Source: Leptasterias polaris (Eukaryota; Echinodermata; Asteroidea; Forcipulatida; Asteriidae). From it: a DNA stretch of 64,000 bases. Below are positions 21,700 through 33,019 of the stretch, one piece after another. The notes beneath the pieces were generated by a model. The model had not been told where the DNA came from. It was given only the letters and a program-made list of their open reading frames with translations, and searched no databases. The position numbers and the translations under genes were made by a program. Each line of letters begins with the position of its first letter. Position 1 is the stretch's first letter. Location: NCBI GenBank assembly GCA_037783415.1, contig JAZGTN010000178.1:310001-374000 (forward strand), in the 5' to 3' direction.

Positions 21700-24080
21700 A
21701 AAAAGAAAAGAAAACATATGTGCTAGCAATACTAATAGTACTAAACTTGCCTTCAAAATTTAAACCAAATATTGTTTAAAACAGTGCAAATAGGAAAACA
21801 ATGTGGTCAGAGTTCATAATGTTATTAATTATTTATTAAAGTATTGCCTCTGTGATCCATGGAGTGGATGTCACATTGTGTTATATTTTGTGAGCAAGAG
21901 AAAATATGGAACATTGACAATATTCTGTTAAAGTACATGTTATTGTTACTGAATATAGTTTGGTCTACTTACCATTACCAATGACCAAGCCAACCTCCTC
22001 CATTATCAGCCAGCCAGCCCAGCACGGGTAAAGTAGATGGATATGGATGCATGTTGAATGCAAGTGTTAAAAACGACCAGCAAACAATAACTTTCTCTTG
22101 CCGTAGATCATTCCATATCATTCATAGACTAAGGAGGGAAAATTGATGTATCTCCAGTATATCGTAGGACGCCCTGTATTCAGGGCGTCCCTGAAATCGA
22201 GGCAAATCTTTTACCTCTCTGTGCGCGATGTAAACAGTCCCTAGATACAATTTTTGTGGTTTGACTTGCCAAGCAAAGAGTCTCCTCTCATTTGACCAAA
22301 ACTTAGAAACATGTAATTGGCTCCACTGGTTAGTTGCACTTGTAAATGCAAAAAGTTGTGGTATTTAGGCATTTCTGCAAGGTACAAAAATATGTCATAC
22401 TGTCGGGGCCATAAAAAAAAAATTCCCCACCGAAAAAGTTTCATCAAACACTTTTTCAATTCACAATTCACAATGATCAAATCGTGTGACTGAACAATCT
22501 GCTGAACATTCTGGGAAAAAAATACAGAGGCTTAAAGAAGCCACGTGCCTTATATCATTTTCTAATAGTCTGGATAATTTTATTTTTGTAACACTCTATC
22601 ATTTTTGTTATTAATATTAAAATTTAAACATCAGCTTTGTGATTCGATTATCACTGTTTATTTATATACTTTATTTTAAATGTTAAGAAACATAAAAAGA
22701 CACAAAACTAAATAAAAATAAGATTTCAAAGCCAAAAATTATTTACATTTTTTTATTTTTTATTTTTTTTATAAGTTTTTGAAAAATACCATGGTTATTT
22801 TTAGAACTAGATAAAAAATATGTTGAATAAAATGAAGAAAACTGCTGGCTATAGAGTCATACACTAAGTCTCACAGAACACTTGTAGTCACTGCAGATGT
22901 TTCTTCCACGTATGGCTTCACCCGGACACCATACTTTCTTGTTTGCATCGAAAACAGGTCAAACTCAAAACAAATGGGACGCTATTGAAGTCATCGAAGA
23001 TCGGTGCGTGGTGTGAAAGTTTCAATGTCCATCACGTTTTAATATATGTTTGCATATTTCTTATAAACAAAGGAAGGTAATTAGGGCATTAGTTGATTAT
23101 GGAATATTTTTATTTTTTTTCAATTCAAAGAAAAAGGCATCTACATCGAAAACCGGACAGGGGAGGATACAACAATGTCCAGTACATGATTTACTTTCAA
23201 AGCTTTGAAATACACTTGAAACTGTTCATGCAGCAGCAGTAGGCCTACATGTACAATTGCCAAGTGGATTATCCTTCACTGGTAGAGATCACTAACCGTT
23301 TGATTCAAATTGCTACATAGTCGATTCACCTGTAATTCGACCCTTTTGACCTGACCCAATACACTATGCACTACATGTACATGTATGTACATGTACATGT
23401 GTACTTGCATAGAGGTTCTGCAGTCAGTCAGTGCGCACTGTTAGCATAACCTGTGACCTGGCCCCAAGGATGATGAAAGACGCTGTTGTGATATCTTGGA
23501 AGGTAGTGCATATACAGTGTACAATGTATACATGTAATGTACATTACATTGGGGCTGGCGACTCTGTTCGTGTAAATAACTTTATGATACACATTTCAAT
23601 GAGATTCAATAATGATACAGTTAATTATGTGATTTAAATGCTATTATAAAACTGTTAATACAGATAACAATTTTCAACTAATAAACACACAGTACACATC
23701 CGGTTTGTGGGGCCCTGTGATGTGTTTGTTAATTATAGTATTGTCTTTTGACGTTATTTTAACGTTCAAGTTTATAATGACATAACAATTATTTAAAAAG
23801 AACATATGCTTTTAAACTGAGACATTTTAAAAACGTTTTAAAACTGTTTTTAAAACGTTTCCTAAAAACGAAAATTTTGTCCATAAAATATAATGGTTTA
23901 AAATAGGTTGTGATATAACGTTCTATAAACGTTATGATTTCGTTTCAATTGTGTGTGTTTGTTTATGAGTATTTTGCAACGTTATTTTAACGTTTTTATA
24001 ACGTTTTGATAGAACAATGATTTTTTTTCTTTAAATCTGCTTTAAACTGTGACGTTTTAAAAACGTTTTTAAAACGTTTC
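21700..24080. other. Remainder of nested element, no recognised gene
   Basis: AT-rich DNA with a perfect 10 bp hairpin GGACGCCCTG/CAGGGCGTCC (22167-22190) and repeated TACATGTACATG words (23370-23540). The minus strand at 22870-23000 has an open piece with RKYGVRVKPYVEE that I cannot place. Confidence 0.35.
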
Positions 24081-24141
24081 AAAAAACAAACCTAATTAAA
24101 CCCAATTCAAAACGTTTTTTAAACGTTTTGTGTTTACTGGG

Positions 24142-25052
24142 ACATGTGCCCGGGAGTTGTTCACAGGATCGCAGCCCAGGTGCCCACAAGGACAGTCCTC
24201 TGTAAGTGATCCCGAGACAAACCATCCATCCGAAATAGGGGCACCAGGCAACGTATAGTATTGAACCTTTTGCAGGGACTCGAAAATAAAGGACATTGCA
24301 TCTACAATTGGTTTACTAGCCCGGCTCTGTTCTCCAAGTTGTCTGAGCTAGGATTCGGAGCTTGTGGAACTGTGCGCTATACCACCCTAGGGATACCCGA
24401 CGTAGCGTAGCAAACTCCAAAAAATTTCCTATGAAAAGCGGTGCAGATCCCAAATTTTTTCAGAAAGCAGGCCAACTATGCGTTATGTGGCAGGATACAA
24501 AATGTGTCACTCTCCTCTCAAACTATGGCGATTGCAGTGTCACTAGTAAAAAGATTCGGAGCCGGAAAACTTCAACAGGATTTCGTCATATCAAAAAACC
24601 TTGCATAGTCGAGGATTACAATAAATACATGGGGGGCACGGATCTGGCAGGACAATTATGCACGTACTATACTCATACCCACAAAACATTCAAATGGTGG
24701 AAACGTGTATTTATTACAATCCTAGACATATGTTTGCTCAATGCTAATGTCGTATACAACAGCATCCATACAAACAAGAGCTTGTCTACTTTGGATTTTC
24801 GGGTCAAGGTGATAGAGGCACTTAATTTCAAACCTCGAGAACAACCCAGTTCACCATGCCCGTAAAGTGTCAAGTGCTTCAAACGCCCTTTCAACTCAGC
24901 ACTTTCCAGGTCCGACTGTTGACGGGAAGAAACGTGACTGTGTTGTATGCAGTTCCACCTCTAATCGGAAACAAACTCGCACGATTTGTAAGCAGTGTAT
25001 CAAGCCAATGTGTGTTATACCATGCTTTGAGAAATTCCACACCAAGCGATAA
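24142..25052 (+). pseudogene. piggyBac transposase, C-terminal part with Cys-rich finger
   Basis: Homology resumes at 24142. Blocks seen: a leucine-rich helix then CIYNWFTSPALFSKLSELGF (about 24290-24350), where the catalytic Asp usually found before NWFTS is absent; KFFQKAGQLCVMWQDTKCV; and YNKYMGGTDLAGQL with the third catalytic Asp. A CRD-type zinc finger follows in another frame (DCVVCSSTSN, TICKQCIKPMCVIPCF), ending FHTKR at 25052. Stops and at least three frame changes are present. It is clearly the second half of the gene begun at 17494. Confidence 0.87.
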
Positions 25053-25139
25053 ATTAGGTCAACAATTCAACTATTAAGTTAATTATGTTAAAAATTTGTA
25101 AAGCGGTTATACCATTATTGGAGAATTTCCACACCAAAC

Positions 25140-25316
25140 TAATAATTTTCTACACTTTCTGAATACTCCCCCCCCCCCCCCTCCCGCTACAATGTTGAAT
25201 CCCACAATCGCATGCCAGCCAACAATCAACATTGAGGCGGGGGGGGGATGGTACTTAGAAAAAACAAGTATAGCATGGGGGGGGGAGATGGTACTTAGAA
25301 AAAACAAGTATAGCAC
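25140..25316. repeat. Poly-C/poly-G tract with 36 bp tandem duplication
   Basis: A C-run at 25169-25183 is followed by two copies of a G-run plus GATGGTACTTAGAAAAAACA (25241-25278, 25280-25315). Further G-runs occur at 25645 and 25815. 25317-26215 otherwise holds nothing I recognise. Confidence 0.7.
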
Positions 25317-26571
25317 TTTTGAAATATTTTATGTTTGTTTCTTCTTTACATATTGGTGAATGATAGTTAAAACATATATTTTATGAGTTATTTTGCCACC
25401 ATGGCAATTATAATTTTTGTATGTGAGGCTCATAGACGGAGATACGGACCAAAACCTAATTTATTGGCGGAAATTTATAAATGGGCAATATTTAATGTTC
25501 TTTTATGTCAGTTCCTTCTTTGTCATTAAATGTAGAAAAAAAAATAACTTTTGATTTTACCAGTCATTTATTTCTAAGTCATATTGTGCGTAATCCAAAC
25601 TCTCTTGTTTATATTTAATGTATTTTCCTAGGAGCGGGTTTTTTGGGGGGGGGTTGCTTCCTAAAAAAATTATTAAAACCTTTAGTTTTTTGGAGGATTA
25701 ATAATTTGCCAACAATCTAAATGGCAGCCTTAACCTATTGATCAACATGGGTATAGTCACCAACTCCCAGTATCGGTGAGGCTCAACCAATATTTTTTTA
25801 TATTTTTGGGCGGGTTTGGGGGGGGGGGGGGGAGGATGCTGTTTGAAAAGTAATATCTTAAAACCTTATGTTTATTTAACGTTTCAAAAATATGTCTCAT
25901 GCAGATTGGTATGAACAGCTACTTGACAAATGTTTAGCTTATACATTTAAACTACTCAATTGTGTATTTAGTGGTCATAATACCATACCTCAAATATATG
26001 TTTAAGGCAATGATTTAGTCCAAGGCAATATGCCAAAGGAAACAGTAATTTAATTGCTTGCTCAACTTGCATTATGTGACTAGGACCTAGGCTAACCCCA
26101 ATCTGCCTTGTGAGGGCGCTGTAACCTCAAATTTTCCTAAAATAGTGTTGGTCACCAGTTAGCCATGTCAAGGAAATGTCTCTGGTCACCATGGCATAAG
26201 TAGCCAATATGTGTTGGTACTGAAAGGGATATAAAGACAAGTAGGGTTTAACCTAGCCCTGGCGGCCTTTCACTTTCGTAATACACTACAGTGTACAGCA
26301 CAGAGGAATAGTCCTATATAGGGCTAGGTTTAACCCATAGGGTGATCTCATACGGAATGACCCTCACACTGGATATCGTCTTTATGTGAAGTATTGTTAC
26401 GGTCCTCAAGTGCTCGTCCCATTTCAGTAGAAGCCCGGTCTCTTTCCTGTATAATTTTGTGAGCTATTTCACAACTCAAGTCGGCCTATTTTACTCACGG
26501 AACGTGTTTTTTATTTATGTAGCTATGTTGATTTATTGATAATCAAAAATACGTATTTTGTTTTACCTATG

Positions 26572-26850
26572 GCCGGAGAGTGCTCTGTACTGCTCGTTTA
26601 TGACCACAACGACAATCTTTGGCATGGTTAATGTGTTGGTCAAACAAAAAAGAAAGAAAAAAAGAAGGCCGTAATTTGTAAATAATGTCCGATGACGTTG
26701 AACGAAGACTTGGCAGTTGTAGATGCATCATTTCAGATATTATGCTGAAATTTTAAACAAAATTAATACAGTTGTTTAAACACAATTTGAAAGGAGCAGT
26801 TGGACACTGTACTACTATTCCTTCCCAATTTAGAAAGCGAATCCCAAAAT
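26572..26850 (+). pseudogene. Decayed copy of the exon at 26938-27225
   Basis: ATGGCCGGAGAGTGCTCTGT...GTTTATGACCACAACG matches 27063-27110, and GATGACGTTGAACGAAGACT matches 27140-27160. It has stops and an A-rich insertion. A third, weaker echo lies at 27670-27740. Confidence 0.55.
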
Positions 26851-26937
26851 CAGTATTGCGTTTTCAAACTCCACACAAAATAAAACATGATATCAGATGA
26901 TGACTGCAATTTACTTCTTAAATTTTCAACATCTTAG

Positions 26938-27225
26938 GTGAAATCAAACCCAAAATATGAGGAAAATTGTATCCAAATATTTAGTCAACGTGTAACACAC
27001 CAAGAATCAAAATTCGGCGTGAGCTTCACATCGCTACCGATCAACCCGTGCCTGACGGACGGCGTGGCCGGAGAGTGCCCTTTACTGCTCGTTTATGACC
27101 ACAACGCCAAAGGAAGGCCGTACTTTGTAATTAATGCCGATGACGTTGAACGAAGACTTGGTAGTTTTAGATTTACCATGCTCGAAAATTCCGATATCAT
27201 GCTGAAATTCCAAACAGTTGTTTAA
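26938..27225 (+). CDS. Possible terminal exon of an unrecognised protein
   Basis: An acceptor (TTTTCAACATCTTAG) precedes 26938. The following 95 codons are open and end in TAA at 27223-27225. The translation looks protein-like: Cys residues near NPCLTDGVAGECP, a hydrophobic LLLVYDH strand, YFVINADDVERRLGSFRF and a C-terminal IMLKFQTVV. Base composition across it is more GC-rich than the flanks. I do not recognise the family and find no partner exons. A damaged copy lies about 490 bp upstream, so a local duplication of a real gene fragment is plausible; alternatively it is part of an undescribed element. AATAAA-like signals occur near 27430. Confidence 0.35.
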   Translation: MKSNPKYEENCIQIFSQRVTHQESKFGVSFTSLPINPCLTDGVAGECPLLLVYDHNAKGRPYFVINADDVERRLGSFRFTMLENSDIMLKFQTVV

Positions 27226-27290
27226 TCACAATTTGAAATGACATGTAGTTGAACGATTGAATGTGTACTAGTATTTGTTCCCCAAAATTC

Positions 27291-29958
27291 TAAAATTAAT
27301 TTTTGTTTGTTAACACACACTCTCTCTACTTTGTATTGACGCACATTTATTAACATTTAACAAAAGAAATGTGATACAAGGACAAGAACTTTGTTTAAAA
27401 GTGTATTTCACACGATTCCCGGTCAAAAAATAAATAAAACATATGCCAAGAGGGCGCACTTTAGCATGGCCCTTTAAGATTATTACGCACGCAAAGGTAT
27501 CAACATGTCAGGGGACACGACCTGTGGTAGCACTGTCTGTTGTGCGTGAAACCGTTCCAGCGCAACATAATATTTACCAAACATCTCCATACAGGTACAA
27601 GACTGAAGATTGATTTCCTAATAAATAAATTTCATTATCATTATAGTTGTTTTAATCAACAATCGTTTGGCTAATGTATTTGTCAAAAAGGGCGGAAAAG
27701 AAGACCGTTACTTTATTTAACTCATGTCCGTGAACGTGGAAGTTGCCTTTTCAATCTTGCCCGATTGATACATTAAACTATAGTCTCACGCTAGAAGTTA
27801 TTTGTATGTTGTGTACTTTTATAAATGGCCGAAGAAAAAGTAAATAATTTTTTATAATGATAATAATAAAAATGTCTGCACCACTAATTTGTGATGTCAA
27901 TTCCCCGTTGCCTACCTCAACATTTACTGTACCAACGGCAGATAAACAAATACATACCCAGCAGACAAGACGGGATCACTCAGTCTCAAACTCAAAATTT
28001 TGAGGCTTAAAAAAGAAAACCGAGAAAATATACCCGGCTGGAGTTACAATACTTATCGTTTTAATACATGGATTCTGGTTTTAAATTGAAACGAATATTG
28101 CGGTGGGAAAAGATAGTGCGTATCTAGTAAGCCAATTATAACTACGCAGTGGCATTTGGCCAATACCATTGTTCCTTTGTTATACAGTGATTCTCCCCCA
28201 AGATCGGGCGATTGCAGAAGAACGCTTGACACTGCGTGACATTGGGTGGGTTTTCTTTTGTCTGAGTTGTCACTCAAAGGAACGCGTCGGATCGCGGTCG
28301 TCCGCGTGACATAATTTATCCATGGTCCCTAACGTATTTCAAATAATTATTGTAATTTTACCATTCATTCATTTACTGGATGTACCTTGAGCAGTAACCC
28401 GGATTAGTGTAACACAATGCACGCAGGTGTGCGTACTCTGTGTATACACACAGACTGCTGCAAGTTTAAACCATAGAGAGAGAAGATTGATCTCGTTCCC
28501 CCATCAGCAGAATTTGAACAAGAATTGGAGCGTCTTGACGAACAGGGCAAAGTTTAAACCAACAGGGCAAAGTATTTCTCCATGTGGGAAATCCCGTTTT
28601 TGTACGAGGTCAGGAGGCGCTATTATAGAGCGTTATACTTCAATCAACAAGTTCAGCTATGAGTGCATATAAATGACTTGTATAATTACTCTTATTATGT
28701 GTACGGGTTTCGGGAGCAATATCCCAAAGTAATCGCTCATAATAGATTTTTTATTTGCCAAACGGCTGTATGACAATTAAACCGCCCACAAAGATTTAAT
28801 TTTGAACAACCGGTGTGTAAAAGGAAGGGTCAAAGATCATCTCTCCACAAAATAATATTGCACAGGGCCTACATCATAACTAGCTCCTTTATTTATGTTA
28901 GATTGATACGCTTTCTGCTGTACTCCGGTAATTATTAGATAATTACTAGCTTTAAAAACAAAGGTCATCGATGTCAATTTAAGCATTTTGTAATTTTGTG
29001 GAATACAAAGTAAAGGCTGCACATTATAGCATTTCTTTGTCCATTGCTTCAGACAATTTTTTTTTCAACGTTTCCTGGTAAGCTATTAGACTAGAAACAA
29101 CCATAGAGGACCATACCTTCTTTATCTCGTCCTGAACTTGCCATCTCAAAATTTCTCGTGACAAATTGCACACGTTCTTGATATGCAGTAAACGAAGCCA
29201 ATTTCGAGGATGGTGTCAGCCTTTTCGAAGGCGGTTGGAGTTTTTCCCTGAAAATATGTCGCACTTCACAGTATTGTGGTTTGCTGGCAACCTGATCCCT
29301 CCGATAAACAAAAAACGCTATACGGTATGGACAGCCAAGTATTAGTAAAACTTTCAATTGTGTTTATTTGAATTCAATTCAATTCAAATCAACATTTATG
29401 TTCACATTGGTAAACAAAAAAAACAAAAAAGAATAATAAACAAAGTTAGAGCAATTATTTAAATCAAAGACAATCAAGAACTTACCGGGAAAACAAATAA
29501 TTAATTAAAACAAAAATAAGTAGAGAAATCTAAATAATATAATGTAATGAATACGTGTTGACGGAATTTGCACCCAAATTCAATATTTCTGCAAACTTTC
29601 AAGAAATGAAATACATCCCAAAATTGGTTGCTTTGTTCCCAATTAGATTAAACACAATATTCGAACATTTTTGTGTAACAATGTTACAATTTGTCGTATC
29701 AATTTTAGCTTTGTATTGATGGCTTTCCATAGTTTCCCAATTTGGTTGTTGCTGTGACGTTGCAATAGAAAGGGCTGATAAAGCTTTGGCCAACTCCCTC
29801 CCCACCAAGCTGCGCGATCTGTCCGTCTGCCCACGCTAGGTGATCCGCCGTGGGGACGAGATTGTACCGGGTCGGAACTCTACATGTACATGACTAGATA
29901 CGACAACTCAGCTAATTTGTGAACGTTCGATGGTACATGGCTTGGCTATATTATAGCG
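27291..29958. other. Intergenic, no gene called
   Basis: AT-rich. At 29120-29290 the minus strand has an open piece (KPQYCEVRHIFREKLQPPSK, ...) followed by a GTATGG donor-like site. It matches nothing known to me. A 16 bp phrase AACAGGGCAAAGTTTA repeats at 28541 and 28561. Confidence 0.3.
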
Positions 29959-30058
29959 TGTATGTCGCTAAGAGAGGTAAAAATCATGCCGCGACTCCAA
30001 AAAGCATGCAGCAGCGATGATGAACATGCACTGATAAATGTTTAAAGGGTCATTACAG

Positions 30059-30285
30059 AATGGACCCTTCCCATGAAATATGCTAATTACATTCACGCAT
30101 GCGTACAGACCCTGCTGGTTGGCAAACGCCATAGAGTTGTGCACTAAGTAGACGCACAAGCGCGTCTGCGTCACGCTACCATCAGCCCCACACAAAAAGA
30201 GGCAATGTTCCATCATTTTGCCAACCAGCAGTGTAAGTGCGCACGCGTGATGTGCAATTTAAATATTTCATGGGAAGGGTCTATT
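30059..30285. mobile_element. 227 bp palindromic MITE, copy 1
   Basis: Starts AATGGACCCTTCCCATGAAA and ends with the complement of AATAGACCCTTCCCATGAAA. CTGCTGGTTGGCAAA is inverted inside. It is nearly identical in length and sequence to 38052-38278. No clear target duplication. Confidence 0.85.
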
Positions 30286-30621
30286 AGATCACAGATTAAC
30301 ATAAAACTTACACGGTTTAATGATGATGATAGTAGAAAACATCCCTTGAAATATTTGTCTGAAATGCCATATTTGATGAGAAATAAATAAAATTAAATTC
30401 CGATTGGAGTTTATCTCTCAGTGAGCGTTTTATTAATTTTTTGAAAAGATTTCGTAGATACTGCCCTCACACGACCAATAATAGTTATTTTTCTCTCAAT
30501 TACCTGTGCAAGTCTCGCGCGTATCGGAGCGAGAAAACACGTCAAGCGAAGAACATATTTTTAATCTGAAATCAAATCATTGTTTTTAAATTAGATCTAT
30601 GAAAAAGTCTGACCAACAAAG

Positions 30622-30693
30622 GGCTAGATAGCTCAGTTGGTAGAGCGCCGGCACGTTAAACCGGAGGTCGTTGGTTCAAATCCCGCTCTAGTC
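30622..30693 (+). ncRNA. tRNA-like SINE head (Asn-GTT-like), copy 1
   Basis: It folds as a cloverleaf: acceptor GGCTAGA/TCTAGTC, D arm GCTC/GAGC, a TagctCAGTTGGtAGAGC A box and a GGTTCAAATCC B box. The anticodon loop reads ACGTTAA, giving GTT, but position 33 is C rather than U and the closing pair is mismatched. The 72 nt are followed by a body (TTCAACCCAAAATCATTTAA..., TTTCCCTTGTGGTTTATTAT, to about 30785) shared with other copies. This looks like a tRNA-derived SINE rather than a working tRNA gene. Confidence 0.65.
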
Positions 30694-30951
30694 AATTTTA
30701 CAATTTTTCTCTGTTCAACCCAAAATCATTTAAACATTTACCCAGTCAGGTTTCCCTTGTGGTTTATTATTTGATATCTGATATAAAAAGTCGCATCCCC
30801 TTAATTAAGGTGATCCCCTGGCTGCCGCTTCCCAGGCTGTATCGTATACTTTGGTGTGATCCTTGGCTACACGGCAGTTTGCGGTTGTATGGCTTCTGAC
30901 TGGCACCCCCCGAACAAAGATATTGACAAAATAGGGAGACCGCCAACATAG

Positions 30952-31023
30952 GGCTAGATAGCTCAGTTGGTAGAGCGCCGGCACGTTAAACCGGAGGTCG
31001 TTGGTTCAAATCCCGCTCTAGTC
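30952..31023 (+). ncRNA. tRNA-like SINE head, copy 2
   Basis: Identical 72 nt to copy 1, 330 bp downstream in the same direction, followed by the same body to about 31095. It is preceded by TATGGCTTCTGACTGGCACC and the next 50 bp, which also precede the copy at 55950. Confidence 0.65.
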
Positions 31024-31373
31024 AATTTTTCTTTGTTCAACCCAAAATCATTTAAACATTTACCCAGTCAGTTTCCCTTGTGGTTTATTATTTGATAACA
31101 AAAATAATCATTACAATTTGTATAAAATGAGTTTTAGCTTTCATAATAAACACACAAATCATTTGCTAGTTTTTGTTGAAACAAACTAAAAACTATGGGA
31201 CAAGGATGCTTATTAAAGATCTTAGGACCCCCTGTTGTAAATCCACGCCTGAGTACGTGCAACCACTAAAAGCTGGTTTAAACGCAGACGCGCGATGAAC
31301 GCACGGGCGTAGAATAAACGCGTGACGCAGTTTAAAGAGGCAGCTGACGCCTCGACAACCGTATACTGCAATA

Positions 31374-32072
31374 GGCTGTGCAAGTCTCGCGCGCATTCGA
31401 ACTTCCGGGACCATAGTGGTCCCAACCATATGGAGTTTTACGTGGGCGAGATTTTGTTTCGTCAATTATTTTAGTTTAACGTAGTTTGTGACCTAGAAAA
31501 TTATACATGTTGTTGGGAACGCAATACTAAGTGATAACAAAATATGAAAGTAAAACCAATTCAACAATATAACGAAGAAAACCCGAGAATTAAACTTGAC
31601 CTCAGCTTCCGGTTATTGCAAAAAATTAAGAATTTTGTGCTCACCTCCGATCATAAAACTTATGTAAAAGCTTGTTTTTGATGCGCGATTATAATCGCCA
31701 GATGCTGTAATTGCAAAGCAAACCCTTTTTATTGCAGTCTATGGTGTTGAGGCGTCGGCATTCCTCTTTAAACTGCGATACGGGTCAGTTTAAAACCCGT
31801 TTGACCTTCACGAATCTGCGTAAGGGGTTTCTAAAAAGTTAACATCAAAAAAGCATCCTTGTCCCAGAATTTTAATTTGTTTTTAATAATAATTAACACA
31901 CTTTGGCGTATTTTTTTAAAAAGCTAAAACTAATTTCATGAAATTGTAATGATTTATTTTTGTTGTTCAGATTTTGTCATGAGATATAATTTAAAACAAA
32001 GATTTGATTTCAGAAATAAAAATGTTCTTCGTTTGACGTGTTTTCTCGTTCGGATACGCGCGAGACTTGCAC
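31374..32072. mobile_element. TA-flanked 0.7 kb element, copy 1
   Basis: The left end GGCTGTGCAAGTCTCGCGCG is preceded by TA. The right end, ...CGCGCGAGACTTGCAC, runs straight into the left end of copy 2. No transposase frame. Very close to 39456-40150. Confidence 0.85.
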
Positions 32073-32949
32073 TGTGCAAGTCTCGCGCGCATTCGAACTT
32101 CCGGGACCATAGACCTTATTCACATGACGTCATTTTAGTAGGGTGCCCTCACCTAGAGGTCAAAAGGAAGATGCTCATTGGCCAGTCTTGTGCGCCGCGC
32201 GTACAAATCAGCGCGTTTCCATTGTTTCATCATCAGTTTACCTCTAAGATGGCGGCTTGGTGACGTCAATGCATAAGGTCTATAGTGGTCCCAACCATAT
32301 GGAGTTTTACGTGGGCGAGATTTTGTTTCGTCAACTATTTTAGTTTAACGTAGGTTATGACCTAGAAAAGTATACATGTTGTTGGGAATGTAATACTAAG
32401 TGATAACAAAATATGAAAGTAAAACCAATTCAACAATAATATTGAAATTAGTTTTAGCTTTATAACGAAGAAAACCCAAGAATTAAACTTGACGTCAGCT
32501 TCGGGTTATTGCAAAAAAAAATAGAATTTTGTGCTCGCCTCCGATCATAAAACTTACGTAAACGCTTGTTTTGGATGCGCAATTATAATCGCCAGATGCT
32601 GTAATTGCAAAGCAAACCCTTTTCATTGCAGTCTATGGTTGTTGAGGCGTCGATACGGGTCCATTTAAGATCCGTTTGACCTTCACGAATCCGCGTAAGG
32701 GGTTTCTAAAAAGTTAACATCAAATAGGCATCCTTGTCCCAGAGTTTTAATTTTGTTTTCAATAATAATATACACACTATTGTGATTTTTTTTCCAAAAG
32801 CTAAAACTTTTTATAAAATTGAAAAGATTTATTTTTGTTGTTCAGATTTTGTCATGAGATATATTTTAAAACAAAGATTTAATTTCAGAAATAAAAATGT
32901 TCTTCGTTTGACGTGTTTTCTCGTTCGGATACGCGCGAGACTTGCACAG
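32073..32949. mobile_element. TA-flanked element, copy 2 (tandem with copy 1, carries a nested MITE)
   Basis: Head-to-tail with copy 1; the shared junction reads GACTTGCACTGTGCAAGTC (32064-32082). The right end CGCGAGACTTGCACAG is at about 32933-32949. It is longer than the other copies because of the insertion at 32113-32281. Confidence 0.8.
32113..32281. mobile_element. ~170 bp MITE nested in copy 2
   Basis: Ends AGACCTTATTCACATGACGTCA-like and complement of AGACCTTATGCATTGACGTCA. Other copies read straight through GGGACCATAGTGGTCCC here, so the target was CCATAGTGG, with a duplication of 2-4 bp. Confidence 0.75.
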
Positions 32950-33019
32950 TCTATGAAAAGGCTTATTATCGTCTGAGCTTAAAAACGTCTGGTGGTTATC
33001 ATTGCGCGACCAAAACGAA

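Larger units (their letters stand above)
18323..24141. mobile_element. 5.8 kb DNA element nested in the piggyBac transposase
   Basis: The termini are CCCAGCTAGCCAATTAACG... and the complement of CCCAGTAAACACAAAACG. Both are followed by runs of AACGTTT/AAACGTT words. Flanks are ...GGGTACAC and ACATGTG...; copy A has GGGTACACATGAG intact. The target was thus GGGTACACATGTG and the duplication is AC (18321-18322, 24142-24143). A 2 bp AC duplication with CCCAG ends does not fit a superfamily I can name. No transposase is recognised; possible exons are listed separately. Confidence 0.75.
17199..26228 (+). mobile_element. piggyBac-like element, copy B, split by a nested insertion
   Basis: A perfect 13 bp inverted terminal repeat, CCCTTTCAGTACC at 17199-17211 and its complement at 26216-26228, brackets the transposase pieces 17494-18322 and 24142-25052. 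Sub-terminal sequences around GTGCCATAG/CATGGCATAA are also inverted. The expected TTAA duplication is not seen (left ATAA, right ATAT). Without the 5.8 kb insertion the element would be about 3.2 kb. Confidence 0.82.

Noticed and set aside
29091..29357. Minus-strand exon candidate with GTATGG donor
   Set aside because: Open and somewhat protein-like, but there is no partner exon, no recognised family and only one plausible splice site.
30622..30693. Functional tRNA-Asn gene
   Set aside because: C33 instead of U33, mismatched anticodon stem, identical neighbour with shared SINE body, and further copies at 55.8-56.0 kb.
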